A stretch of 64,000 bases of DNA from Plectrocnemia conspersa (lineage: Eukaryota; Arthropoda; Insecta; Trichoptera; Polycentropodidae), in NCBI GenBank assembly GCA_009617715.1, contig VTFK01000559.1:1-64000 (forward strand), read 5' to 3'. Both the position numbers and the translations under genes were made by a program. This document shows positions 22,897 through 33,342 of this stretch, in pieces. The notes below the pieces were generated by a model. It saw only the letters and a list, made by a program, of their open reading frames with translations. It searched no databases and had not been told where the DNA came from. Position 1 is the stretch's first letter. Each line of letters opens with the position of its first letter.

Positions 22897-25385
22897 AGAT
22901 AATAGATAATAATCCAAAAACTGAATAATATCGGTGTTTTTTTAATACTATAAATTAAAATTTATCAAGAAAATTAATATTATAGTTATTTCTTCTAGAA
23001 GCAATAATATATATTTCAGATTAATATTCAATATACCAATATTTTTTTTTTTTATGTATAACATTAAAATATTTTTAAAAAAATCTAACGCTTTCAAAAG
23101 ACCATTGAGTTGGTCTTCCAAATTCTTTTTTATCTTATAAATATATTAGCGACCGAATATTTACATTAATTTTGTGTAAACCTAGAATTAATCGTAGACA
23201 AGACATTCCTTAGTTGTTGCAGATTTTCTGTCATTTTGCCAGTTGTTTAAAATACATTAAACTTTTAGTTTCAAGTTCTCTTTTATGGAGAAATTTATTT
23301 GATTTCTTCACTGATTTATCACTATATTTGTCTTTGACAGATCAAGGATTATTATATTTTTCGCTATTTTATATATTTGTTTATTCAATTAAATCATTTA
23401 TATATTAAGTTTAATAATTATTCAACCATACTGATCTTCTAAATTAAAAGAAAAAATATTAGGATTTCATACACAGTTAACAATGTCAACTTTTTTTTGC
23501 TTAAAATTTCAACAGTAATTCTAACAGGATGTGACCAATAACATTTCAGCGGTTTTAAAAATTTCGTCATTCCACATTAAATTAATTAGTGCTATTCGTA
23601 AAATTCGTAATTAACTAATAAAAGTTGTGTATATAAATGAATAATGCTTATGAGTGCACTGTCAAATAAAAATAGATCTAAAATTTACTTAAAATTACAA
23701 AAATGTATGTTTAAAGAACCAATAGGAAAAAATATGTTTGCATTTTTATATATGTACATATGCTAAAAAAAAAAAAAAAAAATAATTTAATAGTTATATA
23801 GATGTTCTTTTATATAGTATTTTAAATAGAACTAATTTAGAAGGAGTAAAACTAATGAATTATTGCACGGAGTTATGGATTAATATAAAAGCATGTGTAT
23901 ATGCTATTATGTAAATCTATATCAAATTTTATTTAGATACATTTACTTTTACCATTAAATTTATTATGACTGTCGATTTGGAATGCTACTGTATTTTACG
24001 ATTAGATACTATCTGATTTATATTAATTAACGAAATTTAAAACATTTTATAAAAATAAGTTCTTCTTATTTTAATTATTTTTCAATGTTTATTTTTAATT
24101 AAATGCCTTAGAATTGTTTAGTTATTCGATTATTTTTCTAAACGTGAATGTTTAAAAAAATTTTTTTTTAGTTACAATCCAAAAATTTTGTACTTTTGAA
24201 ACATATTTTTTTAAATTTAATTACATAATTACAGAGTATTTGTAGGAAGTGGAAAAAATAAGGTTATGGGAAAGAGAAGTGGTCCAAGTTTATTTACTTA
24301 TATATTAACATTTTATAAATGAAAAATTAAAATATCGAACAACATAAAATACAAGACAATTTTGACCCCGACTTAAAAAAAAATTTGTCTTTATATCTTA
24401 AAAGCAGATTACATACGTACTTTAGAAAATCTTTGTAATCTGATTTGTAGTTCTTAATCTTTTGATTATTAAAAAAATACGAAACTCAATATCAGTAAGG
24501 TTATAAAACTATTAATAATAATATTCATGAACATACCTTTTATTAAAAAAATATTACATAACAGAAATAATTCGTTTTTAAATCAAAAGCATATGTGAAT
24601 AAATAATTTTAATTAAAATCGCAGGGTGTTATTTTTTCCATCTCCTTCAGAAAAAATAATAACACCATTAATATAAAAATGTTTATACAGTATATATTGT
24701 ATTTACAAGAGCTACATAAAAAATGTATATTTATAAAACACAACGCAAACATTTAAAGAACTCTTTGTTATTGATACAATAAAAAATCGACAGTGATATG
24801 GAATAATGAAAATTGTGTTTAGAATTAAAAAATCAAAATTTAAATACATAAATATACACTAATATAAAATAGAATTAGATTTTATTTAATCGGATATAAC
24901 TCTGTGCGATTTTTTTTTCCGAAATAGATGTTAAATTATAAATGTGAATGTATCGTATAAAGTGATTCTTGGTTGCCCGCGTTCCTGTATTTTATATATA
25001 TTACCCCTTCATAAAAGATTTTGTTGTCTGCCCCATTTCGGTGGGACGACCATTTTGAGAAGCTAAAGCTGATAATAGAGGGCACGAGTTATGTTATCTT
25101 AGGGTGAGGAATATGCCAGATACTTTGTGACTTGAGCTGTTAAAAAGTTTCTCACGGTGGTGTTCCATTTTAACGATAAAACCCATTAAACGCTTTTTTA
25201 CGATTTAACAGCATAGGTTAATCTTTCTAATTATGAAGAGAATAATGGTTTAATTCATGAACACGACAGAAAGGACGTTGGGGCCAATGTGTGATTTTCC
25301 GTATGCATGTATACTTACTTTTGCAATGGACCTCGTATATGTCATTATTTCTATATTTTATTAATTTATTAAGATCATATAGCTA
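22897..25385. other. AT-rich intronic DNA
   Basis: No gene seen. It holds a poly-A run at 23767-23783 and a hairpin at 24626-24666 (GGTGTTATTTTTTC facing GAAAAAATAATAACACC around 11 nt), plus a moderately GC-richer patch near 24970-25110. Confidence 0.5.
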
Positions 25386-25389
25386 ATTG

Positions 25390-25650
25390 TCCATACACTG
25401 ATCAAGTATAATCATTGTTTCGAAAGCTCTCTCGAAATCCAAGAAAACTACTTCAATGATTTTGTTCGTATCCTTGGCCAACCGCAAAGTAATGCAGTTT
25501 CTGTGGAATGTTTTTTTCTGAATCCTGATTGTAGTTTACACATAATGTTTTGTTAAATAATAAAATCTTTTAATTGATGAATTTACTACTTCTTCCATCA
25601 CCTTTTCTGTGCAAGGCAATATGTTAATTTGTCTCATTTTTTTATTGTAA
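25390..25650 (-). pseudogene. Non-LTR retrotransposon RT N-terminal fragment
   Basis: Minus-strand reading shows INILPCTEKVMEEVVNSSI (normally R-P-I-x-x-L-P-x-x-S/K-I-x-E-K), then a frame change. Next come SGFRKKHSTETAL (about 25496-25535), the FRxxHSTxxAL block, and EVVFLDFERAFET (about 25418-25450), the F-x-D-F-x-x-A-F block with the first catalytic Asp. These are consecutive palm/finger blocks of jockey/CR1-like RTs. The rest is missing and stops occur. Confidence 0.82.
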
Positions 25651-25799
25651 GTATAGATATAATAAATTATCAGGTATTTCTCCTTCAGAGTGTACTTTAT
25701 TTACTAAGTGTATTAGGATAATAATAACATAATTCAAATAAAGTGGGTTCCTAATTTATTTGAAGTAAATAATTTTAATATTGGGCGCCCACAAGTATC

Positions 25800-26050
25800 A
25801 TGTAAAACCTAACCCGTTCCGGTCCTGTGTAGATCCCTGCAAATAAATAATTCGCTGTTCCTTAACGGTCGGTTAATTAGCCGCAAACTACCGGCCGGAA
25901 TAATGCACACTTGGCAACCGTCGGCCTCTAGCTCGCGAGTTTCGGCTATTAGCAAATGAGACGGGCCGGTGCAAAATTTATAACGCACGTGCCCGGGGCG
26001 CACGTGTCGCGCATACCGGCTCTGCCTGCCATGAATAATTCTCACGAAAG
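25800..26050. promoter_or_regulatory. GC-rich island with paired CACGTG E-boxes
   Basis: One of the most GC-rich single-copy stretches of the intron. Two CACGTG hexamers at 25986-25991 and 26001-26006 flank CCCGGGGCG, giving a near-perfect 21-bp palindrome. CACGTG is the target of bHLH factors (Myc/Max, CLOCK/CYCLE type). ORFs exist on both strands but none resembles a protein family. An enhancer or silencer of Shal is plausible but unproven. Confidence 0.4.
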
Positions 26051-27360
26051 AAGAATTGTCGAAGGTCGCGCTTTATATCATTTTATTTTATGTCTCTCTT
26101 TCTCTCATCTCTGTGGCTTACATTTCTTACATCATATGCCTTCATTATTGATGAAGGTTTCAGGGCCAGTTTCTGAAAATTTTACTTCCCCGGCTTGTTA
26201 TTTATTTATTTGGAGCGTTACGTGACGGTTGCTTAAATAAAGGGCTGCTCAAACCTTTGACAGTTTGATGATTTTGGTTGCGAGCTCAGAAAAGCGAGAA
26301 CTCGTGATTTGTGTTTGCGGGTTGAATTTTTTCTGAAGTGATATTTTATGCAATATTTCGCATTTCATGCGCCATTTTTGCGTTCTGTTTCAGATACGTA
26401 ATAAAAACGCTTTAATATAACAATTAAATACTATTTATTTTACATAATCTCAAGGGCTGCAGAATTTTTTTTTAATTTTAATCTATCAATCAATAAGTCC
26501 TAGCGACTCAGTTTGCCACAACGACTACATGTGATTGTGAAACTAAGATAAAAAAGTCAAAAAAATCTTCCAAGGTTTTGAGGCCAAAGAGGTTTGACTT
26601 TACAGCCAAAATAGACGCTGGAAGAAGTTGAGCCTAGTTTATTTGTATTATATACAAATTACCACAGATAAAAATAGTATTTTGTAGAATGAGTGCCGGT
26701 GGAAAAGCCGGTCTTCATTGGAGTTCTCTGGACAATCCACTAATGTCGTATGTCTTTGTCTTAAATCGTCTTTGATCCTCCTGTCTCAAACCAGTTGATC
26801 GTCTGCCGATGTGAAAAATCTCACATCTTCCATACTCTTGATTTGAGACAGCTCTGGTGAATCATATTTGCAGATGTTGGTTGGCCAATTGCATCGCTTG
26901 ATTATTCAAGCAATAAAATATGTTCAATGTGATAATAATAGCGCTTTTTTTTAGCAGAATATACGCATCTTCTATCGCGCATATTATAATTAAAACTTCA
27001 AAGATGAAATTTTAAACACTGTCTTCGATTTTTTTTATTATATATACATATTTTTCAAATCCATTTTAAAAAAATATTTTACCTTTGATAACTTATTTTT
27101 GTTTATAAAAGTATATTTTAAATTTTAATAAGTACACAAAGGTAATTTTTCTAGTGCTTACGAGCGACTTACAGGCAGATGTGCTAACAGATGGTCTGTG
27201 AAATCTCCAATTATTACGCAATTATGATATTGAATATTATTTTTTAGTGTTCGACCTTTTGTCACAACGAGTTGCTTATTACCTTTTCATATTATTTGAA
27301 ATAGTCGTTTAAATTACCTTAGATTTAATGGTGTACCTGGTTGGACCCTAACAGATTTTT
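26051..27360. other. Intronic DNA, possible unidentified repeat at 26540-26950
   Basis: No confirmed gene. The middle part (about 26540-26950) is GC-richer. Its minus strand reads short peptide-like stretches (for example GLRQEDQRRFKTKTYDISGL) that might be a decayed mobile-element ORF, but no family was recognised. Confidence 0.35.
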
Positions 27361-27680
27361 TTTTCAACCTAACAGGCGTAATCCCAATACGTTACAACGG
27401 GATAAATCTGTACCAACTAAGTAAGTCAATCAGATATAATGAATACCTACAAGTATTAACCACCAGACTGAAAGTCTGGAAATCGGTGACATCTATATTA
27501 ATAATTCAAATTATTATTTGTAATATAATTTATAACCAATATATCTCACTGCAGCTATGGCCGTTTTTTTTACAATGGCGCATTTAGAGTTCCGCTGCCG
27601 GGTCTTGAACCTGCAACCTCAGAGTTTTAGTCTGATACGTCACTTAACGCGAACAATCGAGAGGGAAAGTATCTCACCGC
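27361..27680 (-). mobile_element. tRNA-derived SINE, - copy
   Basis: It is the reverse-complement relative of the SINE at 8300-8640. On its own strand it shows ATCAGACTAAAACTCTGA, a 5-bp anticodon-like stem (TCAGA/TCTGA) with a 7-nt loop. GCAGGTTCAAGACCC (B box, 27600-27614 in + coordinates) follows, then the shared body with GATGTCACCGATTTCCAGAC and TACTTGTAGGTATTCATTAT. The 3' end is TTGTAACGTATTGGGATTAC, as in the + copy. Confidence 0.85.
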
Positions 27681-27956
27681 CCCCGTCTGGCATACTTATA
27701 TATCAATATGTTTATCAACAATCGTTTCGATTTCATAATTGTAATGAAAAACCATTTGTTAACATTGACAAAATGAAAATTCACTTAAAATATATTTTAC
27801 TTTTGATAAAAATTAAAGTATATTATATTTCTTTCTCTAAATATTTCATATATTACAAAAAAAAACCTTTTCTAGAATAGAAAAATGACTTTTTATTGTT
27901 AATACCAATCTAAATATAAGCTAACTAACTTTTTTTTAATAAACAGTTATAAAATT

Positions 27957-28130
27957 TAAGTAAAAATGATACAATCCATTCTTAACGTTTGTAACATATC
28001 ACGAAGGCATAAAATATAGCGAAAAATTTTTATATCGAATAGAAATCACTATTCTAATTTTAAAATGCAATATATTTACCGGAACGGTGTTCCCGTGATT
28101 TTTTACTTATTTTCACCCCTGACTATCTTT
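27957..28130 (+). repeat. Dispersed repeat family, copy 2
   Basis: CAATCCATTCTTAACGTTTG followed by TAACATATCACGAAGG matches the repeats at 4476 and 32891. Downstream, TTTTACTTATTTTCACCCCTGA parallels TTTACTTTCACCCTTGA of copy 1, and the AT-rich middle parallels copy 3. The unit is thus probably 130-170 bp. Confidence 0.6.
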
Positions 28131-29485
28131 GAGAAACATATTAAGTTAACTATGATTTTTACATCTCAAAAGTGCACCATCAACTGATTTTTTAATAAAT
28201 CTTTTTTTTTGCTATATATGAAAAATACTTAATTCTATCACATAAAAATGCACACTACATTTTAAAAAAAAATATTTTAAATAATAACAGTACTCTCTTT
28301 CAAGATAAAGATTTAATGAATTTAAAATTGAAAACTACATAAAAAAAATTGGTGCAGCAAAGACGTTTGATAAAAAAAGTCCATTTCATTTATATCAAAA
28401 TTATTGGCTGGTATCTGAAATATTTTGGACAACATATGCCACTAACTATATGTATCTAGATAAAAACAACGTCTGAGTTTCAGGGTAGAACGTTGAAGCA
28501 CTAAGTGCAAACACTTGAGACGTATATATTTTCCGTGTCAAGAGTTCAACTCTATGAAAGGTCACACAAAAAAGATGAAAGGTATTGATCCCTTCATAGT
28601 GACGTCACAAAAATTATAGTGTGCATAGTTTTAGTATTATTAGAAATCACATTAATATACAGTGTGCTTTTTACACTCTCTATATTTTTTATAAAATAGA
28701 CGTATTAATACTAAAAAAAGTAATTTAAGAATTAGTTATGAAGTTATCGTAAGCGATATTGAATATTTACACTATAACAATACAAAGTTATAGTATAATA
28801 TTCGTAATAATAAATGATTGTGGTACTGATCCCTCGAAAGGTCTCAAAAGTCCTTTTTCTCGCTTCGAAGGGTCAAAATGGGGCAAAACTGTGACGACAG
28901 ATGGACGCCATCGATTAGTAATTTATTAAATGACCCGATGGCTTACTTTTACATTTATGTGAGTGTGTGTATGTATAAGGAAACAAACAATCGCAAATTC
29001 AACGTTTGGCAACAGATTCACTGACATATAAACTGATATGCCCGATTTAACACGTAGGCATGCGCAAACTACGTGTTTTACGATAGATCCATTCCTGTTG
29101 AAAAAACAATAATACTAGAGTCTTCGATGTTTATTCAGCGTTAAAATTATATTATATTTGGTTGTTTCATATCAATGTCAGATTTTTATTCAGCGAAAAA
29201 GGACCGTGATTGAAGCAAGACTTATTTAAGCTCCTATCTATAATAGTGTTGATACAATATTTATTTAAACAGAATGTGGCATAGGCTATGAAAAAATCAA
29301 TTTGTGATATGACAAAGGTACTATTAGTCAGGGAATTATTATTCGAGAATTTTTGTACTGGCGATAATATTTATAAAATTTCTAAACTGTCCTCAATTAC
29401 TCGTGGTTTTAGGTGAGACTCGTGATTCAATAATGTTATCGTTTTAAATAGACATTTTCTATTCGAGTTGCTTATATACCAGACA
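28131..29485. other. AT-rich intronic DNA, nothing recognised
   Basis: No ORF or TIR pair. A mildly GC-richer segment lies at 28830-29100. Confidence 0.45.
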
Positions 29486-29489
29486 ACCT

Positions 29490-30048
29490 CTTATTTTTCT
29501 GTGTGGTTTTCATTGCAATTTTCACATTTTACGTCATTAGTTTTGTCTTTCCTTTGACATTCTCTAGTTAAATGCATCCCTGTACACTTGACATACCTTT
29601 TTGATTTATTACAATATTTTTTAGCATAACCGTATGTTTTTCATATCATACATTGTAATATTTATTTTTTAACGTGTGGATTTTAAAATTTTACGACCGT
29701 ATTCATTAATAAGTATATCTTATATATGTATATCTTTATTATTTTGTTCTGGTAACAGATGAGTGTTTTTTTTTTTTTTTAATATTTGTGATATTTCTTA
29801 CAATATGTCATTAATATTTTAGTTCTTCTCTTAATGATTTCTGGTTCGATGATGAAAGTGAATTTTTAAATTACTCTGTAGTTTTTTTTCTGTCTATATT
29901 GATACGAATTAAATTCTGTCTTCCTTTCCTTTAGGGCATTAATGGTTGTGCTGTATTTATGGCCAGTTTTTAGTTGAATTTTAACTTTTAACGTATAGCC
30001 AAAAAATAAAAATGGCGCTACACCAATCGAAATATCAGAAGAAAACAA
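29490..30048 (-). pseudogene. Jockey-like LINE ORF1 (gag-like) remnant, inverted
   Basis: On the minus strand TGHKYSTTINALKERKTEFN and SYQYRQKKNYRVI (about 29866-29965) match the conserved gag-like domain of jockey ORF1. About 250 bp further, GYAKKYCNKSKRYVKCTGMH then LTRECQRKD...VKCENCNENH gives successive C-x2-4-C-type zinc knuckles that bind RNA. The segment has frameshifts and stops. The ORF2 start next door (30145-30260) lies on the opposite strand. Confidence 0.83.
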
Positions 30049-30144
30049 TGACTTATCTGAAATTAAAAAACATTATGAAAAAGCTAAAGCAACAAATCAA
30101 TACTATTCTTATCTTACTAACTGTAGTTATTTTTAAAATTGCAA

Positions 30145-30260
30145 AATGACCGTGTTACTACATATTTCCATATGGAACGCCAACGGCTTATCGCAACACA
30201 GACATGAAATATATTTTTTTTCTTGAACAACACAAAATAGCCTTTTTCTTTTTATCAAGA
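30145..30260 (+). pseudogene. LINE ORF2 endonuclease N-terminus, fragment
   Basis: Plus-strand reading gives HISIWNANGLSQHRHEIYFF and then LEQHKIAFFFLSRI. This matches the start of the apurinic-type endonuclease domain of jockey ORF2 (WNANGL, then E-L-x-x-F-L-x-x-x-x-I-x-x-x-L-I-S-E). The catalytic Asn of WNANG is kept; the expected Glu after L-I-S is Arg here. Nothing of the endonuclease is recognisable after 30260. Confidence 0.8.
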
Positions 30261-30457
30261 ATACTTTTCGTAATTATAATTGTCAGTAAAAGCTGTCGAT
30301 ACTTTACAAAAACAATATTTAGAAAATATTTTTATATTATCGAATAGATTTATTTCAATAATAATGTATCACATTTGTATTATTATATTTAAGTCACAGC
30401 AGATTTATAGAAACATTTTGATATGATATGTAACTTAATTAAAAATTTTGATATGTA

Positions 30458-31340
30458 TAGGGTTCATGCAAAAATTTAAAAAAAAAATTCATACAGACTA
30501 AAAAAGTTTTTTTATACAGAGCTTTCTTTGTTAATTTAAACAGTTAAATAGTATTTTTTCATTTTTATATAGGCATATTTTTGCAATTAAAATATAATTT
30601 CTGTGACTTTGTTGCAAAAATATTAATTAAGAGCTATTTTTACCTGTCTTAGTTTCAATTTATTTATTTACCTAAACATTTTTTTAATGTCCTGAACAAA
30701 TAATAATCAGAAGGAGCAAGGTCTGTAGAGTATGGCAGATGCATAATTATTTTAGTTTTTATTGTGTCATCATCGCCAAATGAGGTCGCGAATTGTCTTA
30801 GTTAAAAACTACCCCTTTTTAAGAGCCTTGTTTTGATTTTAATAATTAGGTTTGTCTGTAATTGTTTAGTTTTATTACACATAAGCCCTGCATTTTTCAC
30901 CATTCCTTTTTGCATTGATTTCTGATTTCGGGGTGATTAATTGAAGTTTGCCTTGATGTATTTTTCGTGTCACATTGTTGTAAAGACGAAACCATTTTCA
31001 GTTATTAATCGATGCAACAGAGGGTTGTTATATGTCTTGCACTTAAAGTAACTATTGTTGAAATTTAATTGGTGGATGACAATTGGGGAGGAATCAAAAC
31101 TTATTAATGAAAATATTATTATGCGATGCAAATGTCTAAGAATTTTTCGGCAGACATTTCAAAAAAATATTATGGCTCCCTCTACTGTTTGCTGGCTAAG
31201 CCAAAAATAAGTAGAAGTAGCTAGGAAGTGTCCCTTATACAATAAAACAGTTTAAAAATAGATGTTATTTATCAATTTCGAGGAAAAAATATATTTTGTT
31301 AGCATCATAAAAAAATGTCAAAACTTTTGCATCAACCCAA
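30458..31340 (-). mobile_element. Mariner-type element, internally degraded, TA-flanked
   Basis: The left end (TAGGGTTCATGCAAAAATTT) and reverse-complemented right end (TTGGGTTGATGCAAAAGTTT) are inverted repeats, each flanked by TA (30456-30457, 31341-31342). On the minus strand, MHLPYSTDLAPSDYYLFRTL at 30691-30744 is the third catalytic block of mariner transposases (PPYSPDLAPxDYxLF), with its last Asp retained. The 5' half of the gene is unrecognisable. At about 883 bp the copy is well short of a full mariner (about 1.3 kb), so an internal deletion is likely. Confidence 0.83.
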
Positions 31341-31342
31341 TA

Positions 31343-32290
31343 GTTTTCTATTTTATGACAATTATATGCCGAACTACAGAATAAATTAATATCTTTAAAT
31401 TAGAAAGATTAGACTTTACATAGTGAACACTACCATACAATTATGCTAATTATGCACAAACACACATACACAATTAATTATGTAAACGCGATTGTGTTGG
31501 AACTGCGAATTAGCCTAATTCCGCGCAAACGTGTAGAGAGTTTCTAAATAGAACATTGGTATTTGTCAAGGATTTCCATTCAGGTTTTGTTCCTCTACGT
31601 TAGTAAAATACAGCCAAAGCACACACGTAAATTTCTCGTGGAACAAGGCATTACAGTTCTTAATTACTCTGTCCGAATTTCATTAAATATTTCATATCTA
31701 ACTAGCTCCGCCGAAAGCTTTTTATTAAATCGACTCCTGGGGCCGGAATAACGAACAGTAATCGCCTTCAAGCACGAAAGCCTTTTCCCATGTTTTATTT
31801 GATCCTTTAATACTTCGCTTTTATCTCAATGAGACTTTTAAACATTTTTTCTTTGGTTAGTAGACAATATCTGTAGGGAAATTGAAAGGATTACACGCGA
31901 TATGTTTTTATTTTGGGTTTATGAAATCCAGAGCTAAGTATGGTTTATATTTTAATGAAATATGTAATCTATTTGAAGCTCCAAAATGTTTTATAAATAT
32001 ATACATCGATAAAATGTATTTTTAATATGTATTTATATTTTATATTAATTATTCAACAACTTGATTAGTAATTGACACATCACGCGTGTCCAAACAAAAC
32101 CGCAGTGAATCGCTTTTATTATATCTACTTAAATATGTTTTACATTGCTCACTAGAAGTATATTTACCGATACGGATATTTGAAATCGCTAAGCTGTAAC
32201 ATGTGTATTATAACATGTTTATTTATACACATGTAAGATAAAGGGTTTAAGACATGAAGACTAAAAGTCTTGACCTAGATTCTCTCTAGT
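31343..32290. other. Intronic DNA with a GC-richer patch (31440-31780)
   Basis: No gene. The 31440-31780 part looks single-copy and GC-richer (for example GGAACTGCGAATTAGCCTAA) and could be conserved non-coding DNA. Confidence 0.35.
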
Positions 32291-32294
32291 GTTC

Positions 32295-32520
32295 AAAGAC
32301 GCTCTTTATAAGGATTCGTCGTGACCGCATTTCCCAGGTATTCAAACGCGGTTCGCAATCCGCCAGAGGCCCGTCGCAAAACTCAATTAGGCTCTGCGGA
32401 AAATCCTTTCAGAGGATTCCCGAGAACCGCTGCCATTCCCGGTAACGTTTTCCATTTGCGCCCCTAATCTCTCCTAACAACTTTAATCCGCGGAATTTAC
32501 GATCGGAAAAAATATAAAAT
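32295..32520. promoter_or_regulatory. GC-rich single-copy island
   Basis: A sharply bounded GC-rich block without TIRs, B box, ORF or second copy in the window. The dyad TCCGCGGA lies near 32486. It is among the better candidates for conserved intronic regulatory DNA. Confidence 0.3.
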
Positions 32521-32890
32521 TAATATTAAGTTACGAGAGCCGAGCTAAATTTACTATATTTTGCTCTCGTGTACATAAATACAGCATAAAAGCCTAGACG
32601 GTTATACACTTACTAATCCGAGTCCAAGGACGGTTGTGTAAGCTTTGAATAAAAAGATGCAGTTTTTAATTTATTAAATAATATTATTTTATATTTATAT
32701 TGCTTAAATAATAAATAGCTAAAATAAAATCAAATGTAATAACATATTGAGAATAATCGATTGAATGTCTTCACGCCTGCACCACTTCGCGTTTCAAAAT
32801 AGAATCTATAAGTAAACTTTTTTCACATGCATATGTTTTAATTGTAAAAGACGGACCATTCCAAACGTTTTGTTTGTGTTTTTGTTGGAA

Positions 32891-32995
32891 AAGGTAGGCA
32901 AAAATAGTCCATTCTATTTTCAACGTCCGCAGCATAGCATTTTATGTCGATTAAAAATGTCATTATTTGCATTTTAATATATAATATACATACAA
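32891..32995 (+). repeat. Dispersed repeat family, copy 3
   Basis: GGCAAAAATAGTCCATTCTA followed by TTTTCAACGTCCGCAGCATA matches copies at 4476 and 27957. Confidence 0.6.
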
Positions 32996-33315
32996 TATTT
33001 TTTTATTGTACGTCTCAATGTCAACTAGATTGAAAATATTCATCAGAAAACATCGTATGAAGTCAAGTATTTAAGGATATGATATAACTGGTGAAAATGT
33101 GCCTACAATTTCTTAATTTTTTCATTAAGATCGAGCCGATTTAAATTGTTAAGCTATTATTTATAATAAATTAAAAATCTATTCTGCTGTAGATATTGAG
33201 CGCTGTACTGTAGCACTATATCTTACATATTACTTAATCTCTAATAAGTGAAATTGAAGCCCGTTTCGCATGTTTTATGCGTTCGGAAATGTTTGACGTT
33301 TGACAGTTAGTCGGC

Positions 33316-33342
33316 TCCGACCGTTCTTACGGAACGGTCGGA
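33316..33342. repeat. Perfect 11-bp-arm GC-rich hairpin
   Basis: TCCGACCGTTC and GAACGGTCGGA pair perfectly around a 5-nt loop. No TIR element or repeat copy was found to explain it. Confidence 0.7.

Noticed and set aside
27557..27880. 107-codon + ORF
   Set aside because: It is the antisense of the SINE followed by AT-rich DNA.
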